DNA from: Parvularia atlantis
Lineage: Eukaryota > Opisthokonta > Rotosphaerida
Length of the DNA: 48,274 nt
Assembly: GCA_943704415.1 (NCBI GenBank)
Contig: CALSCO010000683.1
Span: forward strand, 1 to 48,274
Direction of reading: 5' to 3'
Below the pieces are notes generated by a model that was not told the DNA's origin, made no database searches, and worked only from the letters and a program-made list of their open reading frames with translations. The number at the start of each line of letters is the position of its first letter. The stretch's first letter is position 1. Both the position numbers and the translations under genes were made by a program. Positions 37,012 to 47,000 of the stretch are shown in pieces.

Positions 37012-40000
37012 AACGGCAACGGCAACGGCAACGGCGGAAACAACGGCAACGGCAACGGTAACAACGGCAACAACGGCAACGGCAACAACGGCAACGGGAA
37101 CGGTCGCGGCGGCAACGGCAACGGAACCAACAACACGTGCGGCAGCAAGGCCTCGCAGCCGCTTTGTGCGTTCGGGCAGGATTTTGAACAGGCGCTGACT
37201 CGCCGCTCGCGCAGCTTCGTCGTTTGACAGCAGCTGCGCCGCCGTCATGACCACGCGTATCCAGTACATGTGCGTTCGCAGCCGGCCGCACGGTCGCTGA
37301 CCTGTGCGACGCACACCAGGAACCCTGCATGGACGGTGACGCTGCCTGCGCTCGCTGAGGTGGCCGTCTGGACGTACTCGAGCGACGGCAAGGTCGTCTA
37401 CGCCACGGCACTGCAACGTATCGGGCCGGCGTGCTGGTCCGGGCCCGTCACGGCCGCCACATCCACGCCCGCCAAACAAGCGGTGCGCTGGCGCAGATCG
37501 GTGGCCGCAGTGCGCTCACCTGCTGGCCGTCGCAGGCGGTTCTTGTGGCGTACGACGCCGCTGGCAACGTCCTCGCGTACGACACGCCCACCTGCCAGAG
37601 CACGCCATCACCCGGCCGGACCTACGTGGTGCGTATTCTGCTCTGCCAGCGCACTGATGCACGAGGGTTGACGTCGCTTGTTGCACGACAGTTCAACTTC
37701 ACCCGCACGCTGACTGTGCTAGACTCTGCGAACGGCCGCGGCTGCGGCGGCAGCGTCTCGAGCGGTGCGCTGCGAGCGCCACACGGCCGCTGGCGGCAAT
37801 GCTCAGGCTGCTGCGCCGCGCAGACGTGGTCGTCTCCTGCCCCCTGTTTGACGACGTCATCTGGCCCACGCAGGCGCCCAGCGACGGCCCAACGGGCGCG
37901 CCCAGCACCGTCCCAACGACCTCGCCAAGCGGCGTCATCCCCACGCCCAGCAACGCGCCAACAGACGCGCCAACGGACGCGCCTACTGAGTCGCCGACCG
38001 ACGCGCCGACCGAGCAGCCGACCGACGAGCCGACCGACGAGCCGACCGAGACCCCGACCGACGAGCCGGCCGAAACCCCGAGGCCGTCGCCAACCAGCGA
38101 TGGCGCGCTCTCGTCCGCCCAGGTCGCGGCGATCGCCAGCACGACCGTGGGCATCGTGCTGCTCGTGATGCTCGCGCTGCTCGTGATGCTCATGGTCAAG
38201 CGGCGGCGGCTGACCACGTCGGTGATCGACATGTCCGAGCTCGGGACCGGCGCGGCACCGCACGACAGCCCTGCGCGACTGTACGAGGCGGCGCGCACGC
38301 AGGCGATGGCCCAGGGCGTTCCGCTTCTGGCCTACCGCGACGCGCGCGGGTGTGGCCTGCTGCACTACGCCGCCATGGTCGGCGACAGCGCGACGATTCA
38401 AAGGCTGCTCGGACCGAACTCGACCATCTACGTCGACCAAACCCCGCGGATGCTGCACGTAGCCATCGACGCGTCCGACACCCAGGGCAACACGGCGCTG
38501 CTGTGGGCAGCGCAGGCGGGGCACGTCGCGGTCCGTGAGCGCAGGTGGCTGCTTGTTTGCTGCGCTGACCGTGCTCTCGCACCCGTGCACAGGCTGCCAG
38601 CGTCCTGCTCTCGTACGGCGCCAACGTGTCTTCGTGCAACGCGCGCGGCGAAACCGCTCTGCATCTTGCCTGCCGTCAGGGCCACAACCAGGTGCGCTGG
38701 CGCACTTTTTTTCTTGTCTGTGTGCCGCTGCTCAGTGCCGCGCTGCCGCCGCAGATGGCCATCTTCCTGGCGCAAAACGGCGCGCTGGTCAACGCGCGCG
38801 ACAGCGAGGGCCGCACGCCGCTGTACAGCGCGTGCCTCGCGAGGGCGTCGGCCGTGCCCGTGCTGAACTTCCTCGTGCGCGGCGGCGCCGACGCCAACCT
38901 GCCCGACAACACCAACACGACGCCGCTGATGGCCGCGACCATGAACGGCAACGACGCCGTCTTCAACTTTCTCTTCACGCAGGGCGTGCAGGTCGACGAC
39001 GCCAATCTGCACGCGGGCAACACCGCGCTGCACTGGGCCGCGGCCACAAACAACAAGAACGCGCTGCACCAGCTGCTCTCCGTAGCCTCGCCCATCCCCA
39101 TCACGCGGCCCCTGCGACCGACCGCCGCGCTCGCGCTGCGCCAGATTCTCGAGCTCAATGGCCAGAACAAGCGCGGCGAGACGGCCCTATTCCTCGCAGC
39201 GCGCGAGGGCCACGAGCGCGCTGTGCAGATGCTCCTGCAGTCCAAGGCCGACGCCTCAATCCCCGACAACCAGGGCCGGACACCGCTCGACGTCGCACTC
39301 GCCAATCAGGTGCGGCGCTCGCGCATCCGCCTGTGCCGCTCGCTGCTCACAGATGCACACGTGACCACGCGCACAGCAGCAGAAGGTCGTGGCCATCCTG
39401 CGCGCGGCCACGCGATCCATGCCGCCCCCACCGGAGCAGCCCCGCGACTTTGGCAGCCGCACCTCGTCCGTGTCGAGCATGCGACCGCTCCTGTCGTCGT
39501 CGCCCGCCCGTGCCGACAACGCCAGCCTGCGAGCGCTCGCGTCGTCTTCCTACGAGCCGTGGCCCGCCCCGCCGCCCGCCGTGACCGACGTCGTGCGCCA
39601 AGGCAGCAGCTGGCTGCAGCTGCCGGCGCAGTGGACGACCGTGGCGACGAGAGCGCTGAGCATGCAGGCCGCGCCTGTGCCTCCGGCCTTGGCCCCACCG
39701 CGTCCCAAACAGCAGCAGCAGCAGCAGCAGCAGATGCAGCAGCAGCAGCAGCAAATGCAGCAACATCAGCAGCAGCAGCCGGTCTGGACCCCGCAGCGCT
39801 GGCTCAGCACGCTTGCGCCGCCTGCGATGACAGCCAGGTTACACCATAGCGCCGGCGACGCCGCCGGCGACGAGAGCCGAGCGCCGCTCCTGAACAAGAC
39901 GTCGACGCCGACGTCGCCGACAGAGTGCATTTGCGGGCGCGCAGCGTGGTGCCGCGCTCACACGTGTCTTGCGCCCAGCCCGCGCGCGACGTCGTCCTCC

Positions 40001-40444
40001 GAGTCGGCCACCGTCGCCTCCGAGGACCGCACGCTCTCGCCGTACAGGTACGCGCGTCTTGCCCTCGTTCTGCGCATCGCCTGATGCGCCCGCCACAGCC
40101 AACACTCGTCATCGCTGTCGCCCGGCGTCGGCGTGTCGCCGTCCGGCAGGTGCGCCGCGGCTGTGTGCGTGTGTGTGTGCCGGCATCGCTCACGCAATGC
40201 GCGCGCGCAGGAACCCGTCCGAGCTGTTTGTGGGCCACGTGCACGCCGACATCGACATGTTTGAGGGCTTGCACGTGCTCGACACGCAGGTGCGCCCGCC
40301 GCACTGGTTTCGGCCGGCCCCAACGAGTCGCAGCAGGCGCCGCCGGCACCGCAGCCCGAGCAGACCGAGCAGACCAGCGACGAGCTTGCAAACGTCTTCC
40401 TTAACAACGCCAACGACTCCCTGTTTGACAACGACTTCAGCTGA
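35301..40444 (+). CDS. Notch-topology receptor: novel ectodomain repeats, TM, Notch-like ankyrin domain, polyQ, acidic tail
   Basis: Twenty exons by my model, all phases consistent, about 1,346 residues. The signal peptide MRSTRAAALCALCLGALALA comes first. The ectodomain (to about 725) has four related units of about 75-100 residues opening FYR/FYYR/QYM and containing a central L..C...G pattern; I do not recognise the fold, but a beta-sandwich or sugar-binding module is possible. Next come an acidic patch, an (NG)n linker (about 440-487) and a Pro-Thr stalk (TDAPTDAPTESPTDAPTEQP). The TM helix (about 729-755, STTVGIVLLVMLALLVMLM) is followed by VKRRR. About eight ankyrin repeats (about 797-1075) include GNTALHWAAATNNKNALHQL and GETALFLAAREGHERAVQML, closely resembling Notch repeats. 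A polyQ tract (about 1172-1194) and a Ser/Thr/Pro-rich tail with HADIDMFEGL and NDSLFDNDFS follow. It is likely a membrane-tethered signalling protein. No EGF, LNR or RAM motif is seen. Confidence 0.8.
36981..37125 (+). repeat. (AAC GGC)n tract encoding Asn-Gly repeats
   Basis: Hexameric AACGGC units with a few AAC-AAC and GGC-GGC phase variants. They encode a flexible Asn-Gly linker in the receptor ectodomain between the third and fourth repeat units. Such a tract is prone to length change. Confidence 0.9.
39710..39778 (+). repeat. CAG repeat encoding polyglutamine in the receptor tail
   Basis: CAG codons with isolated ATG (Met), CAA and CAT (His) interruptions give about 20 glutamines in 23 codons, C-terminal to the ankyrin repeats. 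Animal Notch proteins carry a comparable polyQ (opa) tract at the same relative place. Confidence 0.92.
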
Positions 40445-40537
40445 TACGCGGCGCGCGCTAATTAGGCCTATTGATCTTGTACATTATTGGCAGCGCCGCC
40501 GGGCTCGCAACGCACACACGCGCGCACTCACTCGCCT

Positions 40538-43500
40538 TCACGCCCCGCTGCCGCCCCCGGTGCCGCGCGGCGGCCGGTACATCTTGGGCAGGGAGAGCGT
40601 CTGGAGGTAGTTGAACGCTGTGTGCACAAGCGACACGGCTCAGCGGCCGGGCGAGCGTGCATGCGGCGGCCCCACACACACCGTAGCGTGCCGTGCCCGT
40701 GTTCTTCTTCACGTTCTGCAGGCGCACTCCCTGGCTGCGCATGGCGTCGCGCAGCGTGTCCTGCAGGTCGGGGCTGAGCTTGTGCGAGAAGCGCAGGAGC
40801 AGGATCTGCCGCGCGCGCCCGGGGCGTGAGCGTGGACCGCCGTGCGCAGCCAGCGGCCACACCTGCTCCAGCGTGATCGCCATGGACGTGCGGTCTTTCG
40901 CGCTCTTGCAGCTCGTCAGGCGTCCGCCGTTGAGCCTGCCGCGTCGTCAGCGTCAGGCCGAGATGCAGCGCGCGGGCAAGAGACGTACAGCCGGGTCAAG
41001 CGCTCAGCCAGCGTGAGCATTTCCGTGTTTTTGATGCGCTTCGAGTTGCTGATGGCCGTCTGCAGCTCCTTGGTCGTGTCCTCGAGCTGCTTTGTGCGCA
41101 GCTCCACAAACTTGCTCGTCAGCAGGCCCGTCTCGCGCAGCCACGAGCGGAAGCTTCGTCTTGCGGTGAGAGGCGCGCGGGGGGCGCCGCGGCGCATGCT
41201 CGCGCGCACTTTTTGATGTAGAGCCGCAGCAGCGCGAACGACTGCGTGTTGATCAGGTCCTGCAGCGTCGTGTCGCCGACCGCGTTGGCCACCGTCTGCA
41301 TCTCGTTGATGCCCTGTGTGAAGATGACCGGGTAGACGTCGATCAGCTTGCTCTGCGGAGGTGCAGATGAGCATGACACGTCACGGCCGCGACCAGCGCG
41401 CACCGCCTGCAACTCCTCCGGCAGCAGGTCAAAGGCCGCCTGCGGCAGGAACACGACGATCACGAGCGCGTCGGGCGTGCCTTGGAAGTCGAAGAAGCTC
41501 TGGGACGGCCTGGACGTGCCGGCCGGGAGCACTGTGCGCGCGCGATGAGACGCCGCCCGCCGTCCCGCGGAGTACCGCACCGGTCTGTTCGAGCGCGAGG
41601 CGGATGCGCACGGTCGAGAGCTCGCGCACGGCGACGTACATGTCCTCGAGCATCCCGTTCTCGTCGCCCTGCGTGCTCAGCAGGCTAGCGGGCGAGCGGA
41701 CGCGTCATACACGGCCGCGCGGCTGCATCCGGTGGCTGCATCGCACCTCTCAAAGTGCGCAAGGTAGCCCGTGCGGCTCAGCTGCTCCAGGTACGGCTGA
41801 TCCGTGATGCGGTTGCTCAGGTTTGAGGCGAAGATGCTCACCTGCAGGGCGCACGCGCGCGCGCGCGTGAGGACGCTGTGCGTGGGCGCGGGGGCACGAA
41901 CCAGTGCCGTCAGCGCCTGCGAATGTACGGCCGCGAGGCGCATGCGCAGCGACAGGTGCGACAGCGAGCACGCGTCCTCCTTGACAAACTGGCGCGGCGC
42001 CGGTCGTGTGAGCGCGCCCTCGCGCCCGCAGCCGGCCGCGCACATTTGCGTTGAGCTCGGTCTGCACCAGCAGCGCCAGACGCTCAAAGTTGCGCACGAG
42101 CGCGTCCAGCGACGTGATGAACGACTCGTGCGTGGCCGTGCCGAGCGTGCCGTCGGCCACGTTCTGCACTGCGCTGTAAAACGTCGGCCAGGACGTCTTG
42201 GACACGCGCCCGGCGATCGACAGGGCCTCCTCGGAGATGTTTTCGATGCGCTGCGCCTGCCTGGACCGCGGAGCCGCAGAAAAGGGCAGAGTTCAGCCAC
42301 GTACGCGCGCGCAGCTGCAATGCGCACGCGAGGATGTGGTGCACGGCGATGTACATCTGCGAGCGCGCACGATCGAGCGCCGCGAGCCGTGCGGCCTTGT
42401 CATCCGTCTTGGCGGCCGCGCGGATATCTATGTTTGCGGCGCCGTTCAGGGCCGCCAAAGGGGACACCGGCGCGCGCACCGTCCACGAGGCTGCCGAACG
42501 TCACGACGGCCTCCACGGCCGCGAGCCGCTGCGACCGGTACGAGTTGTGCGAGCGCGGGAGCACGGAGCGCGGTGCCGGCGGCTCCTCTGCAGAGGGGCG
42601 ACGGCTCAGGAGGCAGGCATGGGAAGCAGGACGCACGATACTCACCGGACGCGAGCGACGTCGCCGACAAGCTGCTGCTGGCGTTGGTGCCGAAGAAGAG
42701 GCTCGGCATGGTGGCCGCCTGCGGCTGGCCGGTCGACGAGCTCGTGTCGCGCATGAAGCCTTCGCGCATGTCGGCCGTGAGCGCGACGAGCGACCGAACG
42801 ACGTGCGACGCACCGGCCATGCGCGTGCTCATGCTCTTGAGCGCGCTGTACATCGACGACGAGCGCTGCTCCTTGACCGCGGGCTCGGCTCCGCCGGCCG
42901 AGAGCTTGGCGTCATCGTCGGTAACGTCGCGGCTGGCCTGCGCCTCGAGTAGCGAGCGTAGACCGCCCTTCTTGAAGCCGTAGCCGTGCGCGCAGGCGGC
43001 GCCAAAGGTGACGCAGTCGTACACAAAGTCTGCGATTGTGACGCGACTACATGAAACGACCGCACGCGGCCGCGCGGCCACCGGCTGGCGCACTGCCGTT
43101 CTGCTGGCCGTCGCTCACGATCAGGTTCTGGATGTGGCAGTTGAGCGCGATGAACTGCATGTCCTCGCCCTTCTTGGACGTGGACGGCCGGAAGCTCTTG
43201 CCCGTGTACGCCTCGAGGTTGCTGCAGCAGGAGAGCTGTCAGCGCGCCCACCAGCCCCACGTGGCCGTGCGCACGCTAGCGCGTTCTTGAAGTTGCTGAG
43301 GAGGCGGCAGTGCAGCTCGATCTGGCGCTTGCGCACGCTGTCGAGGCCGCTCGGAAGGTGGTCCGGCACGCTGTGCCGCCCTGGTGTCAGCCGGTGCGCG
43401 CCTGCGCGCAGAGGACGCCACCTGTCGAGGTCGCGGATGAGCGTCTCCTCCTCGGCGCGAAGGAAGCGCAGGTAGTGGATCGGCACAATGAACGTCCACG

Positions 43501-45538
43501 GGCTCTCGAAGATGGTCTACACGCGCTGTCAGACGGGACGCAGACACGGACGCGCGCACAGCGCCGTCGCACCTCGCGCACGCGTAGCGCCCGGCCGGTC
43601 TCGGTCGTGACGCGGTACGTTTGCTGCTGGTACTCGAAGCGCACGCGCGTAATAGGGCACACGGTGAACGCGCCTAGCGTGCGGTTGTCCTCGCCCTCGA
43701 CCGGCTGGCGGCGCGCATCAGCCGCGCGCAGAGGCGAAGGCCGCACGCGCCGCACGCACGTCCATCGGCTTGAGAACGATGTGGCCGGCCGGGTCGGTGC
43801 CTTCGGCCGCGCGTCCGTCGCTCTGGAGCTGGAGTGGCGGCCGCGCCCCGGACGCTACCGTGCGCCGCCACGTGTGAACGCACGCCACAGTGCGCATGCG
43901 CGCAGTGTTTTACTCTTGATCTGCATGATCTCGCTCGACGTGATCAGGCCCTCGCCCCACAGGCGCACCTTGTCGTTCTCGACGTCGTCGATCCGCAGCA
44001 GCGCGATCTTGAACTGCTGCATCTGGTTGATGTTGTGCAGCTGCACCGACACGACAAAGTCGACGCTGAAGATTTGCTGCGGCGTGCATGAGCACCACAT
44101 GCTTGTGCGCGCGCGCACACTCGCACCCGTTGCTGCGTCTTCTCGGTCGCGGTGGCCACTTCCGTCCGTCCGACGGTGACCCAGTCGCGCACGACCGAGT
44201 CGAAGCGCGTGACGAGGATCTTGCCACGCCGCGTGAGAGGCGTAGCGAGCGGGGGCAGGGCTTGGCAAACCTGGAAGTCAAACACGTCGTACGCGTCCTT
44301 CTGCTCGGCCGAGCGCGTGACCGTGGCGCTGAACGCGACGTCGATCGTACTGCGTGGCGTCGGGCGGTGTCAGCCGCGTGCCGGCGATCCGCTGGCGCCG
44401 ACCTCCCCGGCTCGATGTCGTCGCGCACAAACGACGCAAAGACGGGCGCGGTCACGGGCGTGCTGATGGCAGCCGTGGGCGGCGGTACGGACGGCGCCTG
44501 CTGCGTTTACGCACGTCAGGAGCAAACCAGCGAGGCGCACAGGGCAGCGCAACGCACGCCGGGCTTGATAAGCGATTTGAGCAGGCCGCCGACGCCGCTG
44601 GGGCTCTGCTGCGGCAGCTGCATCTGCGTGCACGCGCGCTGTCAGCGTGCACGTGCCACGCCGGGGATGGCGGCAGTGCGGCGCACGTCGGTGCCGTCGT
44701 CGTCGTCCCCCGGCGCCTCCAGCCCCTGCGCGTCGCTGCTGTTTCGGCCAAACGTCTGCGCATCGTCCGCGTCGCTGTCGCCCGCCGCGTCCTCCTCCTC
44801 GTCCGAGATCATCTGCCGCAGCGGGCTGTGCGACTGCGCGGGCGCACGGCGTCGGTAATCAGCGAGGCAGCCAGGCGGCGGGCGCACGGCCGAGGGCGAC
44901 AAGGTCGGCACGTCGACCTCGCGGTCGCCGGCGTCCATGCTCGACTTTGACGAGTCTGTCGCATCGGCCTCCCCGGCCGCGCCGCCGCCGAGCAGGCGCT
45001 TGAGGCGTTCGACCTCGGCGCGCAGCTGCCGCACGGTCTCGCGCACGCGCACGTAGGACGCGTTCTGGAGCGCGGCGGCCCACGCGAGCATGTCCTCGCT
45101 GCGCACGCGCGTGCGCACCGTGAGCACACTGGCCCTGTGCGGACGTGCGAGGGCACACCGGTCGCGGGCGAGCAGCAGGTACGAGCGCGAGGCCGGCGTG
45201 CCGAAGGTGATCGAGAGACCAAACTCGACCACCTCGTCGCGCGCCTCGCTCACGCTGCAGTTCTCGAGCAGGATGAACCCGATCGGGTCCTGGTCGCTCT
45301 TGGACTGGAAGTAGAACAGGACGTTGCCTGCGCGGTCGCGTGCGCGCGCAGAGTGGGGGTGGGACGGCGCCGCGCTTGAGTCTCACGAGCGCGCGCTCTG
45401 TTTGGACGCACCTTTGAGCACGAACCAGCGCTGCTTGAACGACGGGTTCGTCTCGCCCTTCTTCTGCAGATAGCCCTCGCGGTCGCGGCCACGCGGCGAG
45501 CGCGCAAAGTACGCGACGTCGCGCTCGTTGTAGCGCAT
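40538..45538 (-). CDS. INPP4: INPP4-type phosphatidylinositol-3,4-bisphosphate 4-phosphatase with N-terminal PH and C2 domains
   Basis: Lipid phosphatase that removes the 4-phosphate of PI(3,4)P2, ending class I PI3K signals. The start MRYNERDVAYFARSPRG runs into a PH domain: REGYLQKKGETNPSFKQRWF, GNVLFYFQSKSDQDPIGF, ending in the helix MLAWAAALQNASY. An acidic Ser-rich linker follows (DEEEDAAGDSDADD). A C2-like region comes next (DVFDFQVCQALPPLATP, RRGKILVTRFDSVVRDW, FVVSVQLHNINQM). The middle carries MQFIALNCHIQNLIVSD and GYGFKKGGLRSLLEAQ. The catalytic P-loop is near 40890, CKSAKDRTSMAITLEQ, the exact CX5R motif of INPP4. The end, RLQNVKKNTGTARYAFNYLQ then TLSLPKMYRPPRGTG, is the family terminus. 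About 25 exons. Animal INPP4A/B have C2 but no PH domain, so the PH domain is the unusual part. Confidence 0.9.
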
Positions 45539-45654
45539 CGCGTCGGCAGGCACGGGAGGAAGCGACTCGGACGCGCGTCGGGAGAACCGGGATCTCTTTG
45601 GAATTTTGCCTGGCTAGGTCTGCGTCGCAGCCGACGTGGCCGCGTGTGTCACCA
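45539..45654. promoter_or_regulatory. Divergent promoter, INPP4 / SAM-HMG gene
   Basis: A region of 116 bp between starts. A short AT-richer patch (GATCTCTTTGGAATTTTGCC, 45591-45610) stands out. The plus-strand start has a good context (ACCAATGCGG). No TATA box is seen. Confidence 0.5.
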
Positions 45655-46967
45655 ATGCGGGACGTCGCCGACTTCCTCGCCTCGCTCGGGCTGGGCCAGT
45701 ACGAGAAGGCGTTCGCGGACGAGGGCTTTGACAGCGTCGCGGCCCTGCTGACGATCACCGAGAGCGACCTGGCGGCGATGGGCGTCAAGCTTGGTCACCG
45801 CCGGCTGATGATGCGCGCCATCGCGACGCTCGCGAGCAATCCGGCGGCGCGGCGGGGCGGCGGTGCGCTGTGCGCGGCTGCGGGGTGTGCGGGCGCGCTG
45901 GCTGATACAGCGGCGCCCGGTGTGTGTGCAGATGCCGTCTGCACGCCCGCGGGCACGCTCGAGGGCGGCGTGTTTGGCGCGCCGTTCGCGGTCGACGCGT
46001 CGCTGCTGGCGTCGGCGATGCACGGCCCGAGCGGGCTGATGGGCGCGCACATGTGGCAGGTGCACGCGCCCGGGCAAGTACCCGCACCTGCGCCCGCGCC
46101 CGCTCAAGCGCCCGCTCAAGCGCCCGCGCCCGCCCAAGCGCCCGCCGTTACGCCGAGCGGGCCCGCAACATTCGTGTTCTCGGTGTCGCCGCAGCACCGC
46201 GAGATGCAGATCACGCCGCTGCCGGTCGCGATCGAGGGTGGCGTCATTTCGGGCGGGGTCGAGGCGAGCATCCGCATGAAGCGGCGGTACCGGCGGCGGC
46301 CCAAGCGCGACGAGAACGCGCCCGAGCGGCCACCGTCGGCGTACTTTATGTTTGCGAGCCGCATGCGCGAGGAGCTCAAGCAGGCCAAGCCGGAGCTGCC
46401 GTTCACGGAGATGGCGCGGAACATCGGGCAGCGGTGGCGCGCGCTCAGCCCGGAGGAGCGCGCCGAGTACGTGCAAGCGGCCAACCGGGCACACGCCGAC
46501 TACACGGAGCAGCTCAACCGGTACCGCCAGTCGGACCTGTACCGGGTGCGCGCGCACTGTCCGCACATCCGCGTGCCTGGGCTGATCGATTGCGCCAGAG
46601 CTACCAGCAGTACATGCTCCAGTTCCGCGAGGCCGAGGCCGCCGCGGGGCGCGCCACGAAGCCCAAGCGGCAAGCGCGGAACCGCATCTCGTTCGTGTCG
46701 ATGGGGCCCGCGTCGCCCGGCCGCGCGCAGTCCCAGTCGCCGCCGCCCGAGCCGCCTTCGTCGTCGTCCGAGCTGGACGAGCCCGACAGCGTGCGCACGG
46801 CGGCCGCGCTCGCGCCGCGCGCGCGCTGACGACCGCGCCACCGGCAGGCCGGCACGCCGATCGCCGCGCGCAAGGCCGTCCAGGCGCACCACGTCCAGCA
46901 CCACGTCCAGCACCACGTCCAGCACCACGTCCTCTGGCTCGACGAGACCATCAGTGGGCGACGATAG
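45655..46967 (+). CDS. SAM-domain plus HMG-box nuclear protein
   Basis: Probable DNA-binding or chromatin protein. An N-terminal SAM domain (residues about 1-60: [40 protein letters not shown]) is joined over one intron to a Pro/Ala/Gln linker ([13 protein letters not shown]). A basic patch ([20 protein letters not shown]) leads into a single HMG box of the NHP6/HMGB kind: [60 protein letters not shown]. After another intron comes a helical and basic segment ([28 protein letters not shown]), then a Ser/Pro tail. The last intron (donor after DEPDS) leads to four HHV units and [10 protein letters not shown]. About 370 residues over four exons. SAM mediates oligomerisation in many partners, so a multimeric HMG protein is a fair inference. 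The RAB1 start follows 33 bp after the stop. Confidence 0.86.
46887..46931 (+). repeat. CACCACGTCCAG tandem repeat encoding HHVQ
   Basis: Nearly four identical 12 bp units (the last lacks CAG) in the final exon of the SAM-HMG gene. The perfect copies indicate recent slippage. Confidence 0.9.
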
Positions 46968-46978
46968 CAATTTGCGTG

Positions 46979-46987
46979 TGTATATAC
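46979..46987 (+). promoter_or_regulatory. TATATA element upstream of the RAB1 gene
   Basis: TGTATATAC lies 14-20 bp before the RAB1 ATG and 12-20 bp after the SAM-HMG stop. It could be a TATA-like promoter element, or a UGUAUAUA-type 3'-end or PUF-binding element of the upstream mRNA. The position so close to the ATG favours the 3' UTR reading. Confidence 0.45.
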
Positions 46988-47000
46988 CTCGTCACACAAC

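Noticed and set aside
35301-37231. A separate secreted gene ending at a stop after the Asn-Gly tract, distinct from the ankyrin gene.
   Set aside because: That stop lies inside sequence with donor GTGCGTTCGG, a CTGAC branch site and a CGCAG acceptor. Splicing continues in frame into the fourth ectodomain unit, and the exon phases stay consistent to the end of the ankyrin protein.
36544-37479. A minus-strand open frame with long hydrophobic Val-Ala stretches.
   Set aside because: It is the complement of the (AACGGC)n linker of the receptor and is a composition artefact.
40445-40537. Possible small RNA gene in the AT-richer gap between the receptor and INPP4.
   Set aside because: At 93 bp between two stop codons, with no clear hairpin or box motifs, it is better explained as two short 3' UTRs.
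45598-45654. Upstream extension of the SAM-HMG protein.
   Set aside because: The frame stays open but has no ATG before 45655, and the SAM domain begins directly at that ATG in good context.
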